Assembly: GCA_937968025.1 (NCBI GenBank)
Contig: CALBSL010000088.1
Location: forward strand, 1-5,251
Reading direction: 5' to 3'
DNA length: 5,251 bases
Source of the DNA: an uncultured bacterium
GTDB lineage: Bacteria; Patescibacteriota; Patescibacteriia; 2-12-FULL-60-25
Both the position numbers and the translations under genes were made by a program. A model generated the notes under the pieces. It worked only from the letters and a program-made list of their open reading frames with translations, had not been told where the DNA came from and did not search any database. Below, in pieces: positions 4,475 to 5,251 of this stretch. Each line of letters opens with the position of its first letter. Position 1 is the first letter of the stretch.

Positions 4475-4501
4475 AACCCCGCTTCGTCCTGAAGCGGGGT
4501 T
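4475..4501 (+). terminator. 11-bp hairpin terminator of the 234-aa gene
   Basis: AACCCCGCTTC (4475-4485) pairs perfectly with GAAGCGGGGTT (4491-4501) around GTCCT. The following bases (TCTGCGTTCC) are only moderately T-rich, but the stem is very strong and lies 29 bases after the stop. Confidence 0.75.
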
Positions 4502-4513
4502 CTGCGTTCCATG

Positions 4514-4542
4514 AAAAACAAACAAGCGCCGAAGCGCTTGTT
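4514..4542 (-). terminator. Intrinsic terminator of the ABC permease gene
   Basis: On the minus strand AACAAGCGC (4542-4534) pairs with GCGCTTGTT (4529-4521) around TTCG, a UUCG-type stable tetraloop, followed by TGTTTTTC (to 4514 and beyond). The left arm overlaps the TAA stop at 4543-4541. It forms a convergent barrier with the hairpins of the plus-strand gene. Confidence 0.85.
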
Positions 4543-5251
4543 ATTCGTACCGCAATGATTCAATTGGACTCATCGTTGCGGCTTTTTTTGCAGGAAAATA
4601 GCCGAAGATGATGCCGATAGCGGTCGAGACACCAAACCCGAGCACAACCCCGTTCCACGGCACGGCAAATGACCAGCCATCCTGAAATGACTGAATAATT
4701 TGAATCACGACCCAGGTAAGCGAAATACCAAGTACCACACCGATAGCGCCGGCGATAATCGTGAGCACCACCGCTTCACCCAAGAACTGCGCCAAAATAT
4801 TCGCCCGTGTCGCGCCGATCGCTTTTCGCAAACCGATCTCTCTCGTCCGTTCCGTCACGGTCACATACATAATATTCATGATCCCCACGCCAGCGACGAG
4901 CAATGAAATCGAAGCGATCGAACCAAGGAGCACCTGAAGCACAGTTCCAATCGTATCGATACTCTTCATCGAATCTTCCTGCGTTCCTACCTGAAAATCA
5001 TCCTTTCCAAGATCGTTGTCCGGATTATCGATATCATGGTTCGTGCGAAGCAGCTCCTGAAGACGAGTCTTCGCTTCCTTGGGGGATGTATCCCCCGTTT
5101 TCACCGAGATAAAATTCAGCCGACTCTTGTTATACGCATCGAAGAACGTTGAATACGGAATATAGACCTGGTCATCAACGTTCGAAAAGAATCGTGTTCC
5201 CGCGGGTTTCAACACACCCACCACGCGGAATGTCCGTCGATTGAAGCGGAC
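4541..5251 (-). CDS. MacB/FtsX-family ABC transporter permease, partial (N-terminus beyond right edge)
   Basis: The frame is open without a stop to base 5251, giving 236 C-terminal residues of a protein that is usually about 400. The GTG at 5224 is internal: the nine codons before it (VRFNRRTFR) lead naturally into VVGVLKPAGT. The first 95 or so residues are the end of the extracytoplasmic MacB_PCD domain (VYIPYSTF, DDFQVGTQEDS). The FtsX domain follows, with membrane helices at about 103-130, 153-176 and 201-219. The coupling motif ERTREIGLRKAIGATR (134-149) and the C-terminal PAKKAATMSPIESLRYE (220-236) are diagnostic. Such permeases work with a separate ATPase to export peptides, toxins or lipoproteins, or as mechanotransmitters; the substrate cannot be read here. 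GC is lower than in the plus-strand genes (25/60 at 4681-4740). The ATPase, if linked, would lie beyond the edge. Confidence 0.93.
   Translation of the reverse strand, partial: VRFNRRTFRVVGVLKPAGTRFFSNVDDQVYIPYSTFFDAYNKSRLNFISVKTGDTSPKEAKTRLQELLRTNHDIDNPDNDLGKDDFQVGTQEDSMKSIDTIGTVLQVLLGSIASISLLVAGVGIMNIMYVTVTERTREIGLRKAIGATRANILAQFLGEAVVLTIIAGAIGVVLGISLTWVVIQIIQSFQDGWSFAVPWNGVVLGFGVSTAIGIIFGYFPAKKAATMSPIESLRYE

Overview
The window is bacterial. It best fits a Patescibacteria (CPR)-type genome, judged from memory of gene families and not from a search. The points in favour are a compact mraZ-rsmH-ftsL cluster, ATGA stop/start overlaps, genes without a Shine-Dalgarno sequence, and a protein made of a short antitoxin-like domain plus a Pro/Glu-rich tail. 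TGA is an ordinary stop here, so the UGA-glycine code of Gracilibacteria/Absconditabacteria does not apply. No lineage below this level is claimed.

Layout. Bases 1-2983 are read on the minus strand. In transcription order (high to low coordinates) they hold: a 155-aa protein with a Phd/YefM-like N-terminus and a long acidic, Pro-rich tail (2516-2983); its intrinsic terminator (2475-2503); a sigma70-type promoter (2389-2416) with three MraZ boxes at exact 10-bp spacing (2365-2389); mraZ (1910-2341); rsmH (1020-1913), overlapping mraZ by ATGA; and an FtsL-like division protein (666-1004). A hairpin terminator (629-651) and a possible leaderless promoter follow. Then come two small membrane proteins, also joined by an ATGA overlap (246-587 and 1-249). 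The second runs off the left edge. The canonical next genes, ftsI and murE, do not follow ftsL.

Bases 2984-4501 are different. Two plus-strand genes (3092-3574 and 3741-4445) are GC-rich, end most codons in G or C, and start behind good GGAGG ribosome sites, which none of the minus-strand genes with a visible start has. Both encode unrecognised single-pass membrane proteins with a charged cytoplasmic N-terminus, one transmembrane helix and a Cys-bearing outer domain. The second has its own near-consensus promoter (3655-3683), a 20-bp dyad at the expected transcription start, and a terminator.

Bases 4502-5251 return to the minus strand and lower GC, with the C-terminal part of a MacB/FtsX-family ABC permease that runs off the right edge. 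It converges on the plus-strand gene across about 95 bases that hold three hairpins.

How the genes work together: MraZ is the transcription factor that binds the boxes in front of its own gene, so the mraZ-rsmH-ftsL unit should be autoregulated. RsmH modifies 16S rRNA and FtsL acts at the septum. The plus-strand pair look like an acquired or lineage-specific envelope module, and are the best candidates here for something undescribed. No tRNA, rRNA, CRISPR array or transposase was seen.
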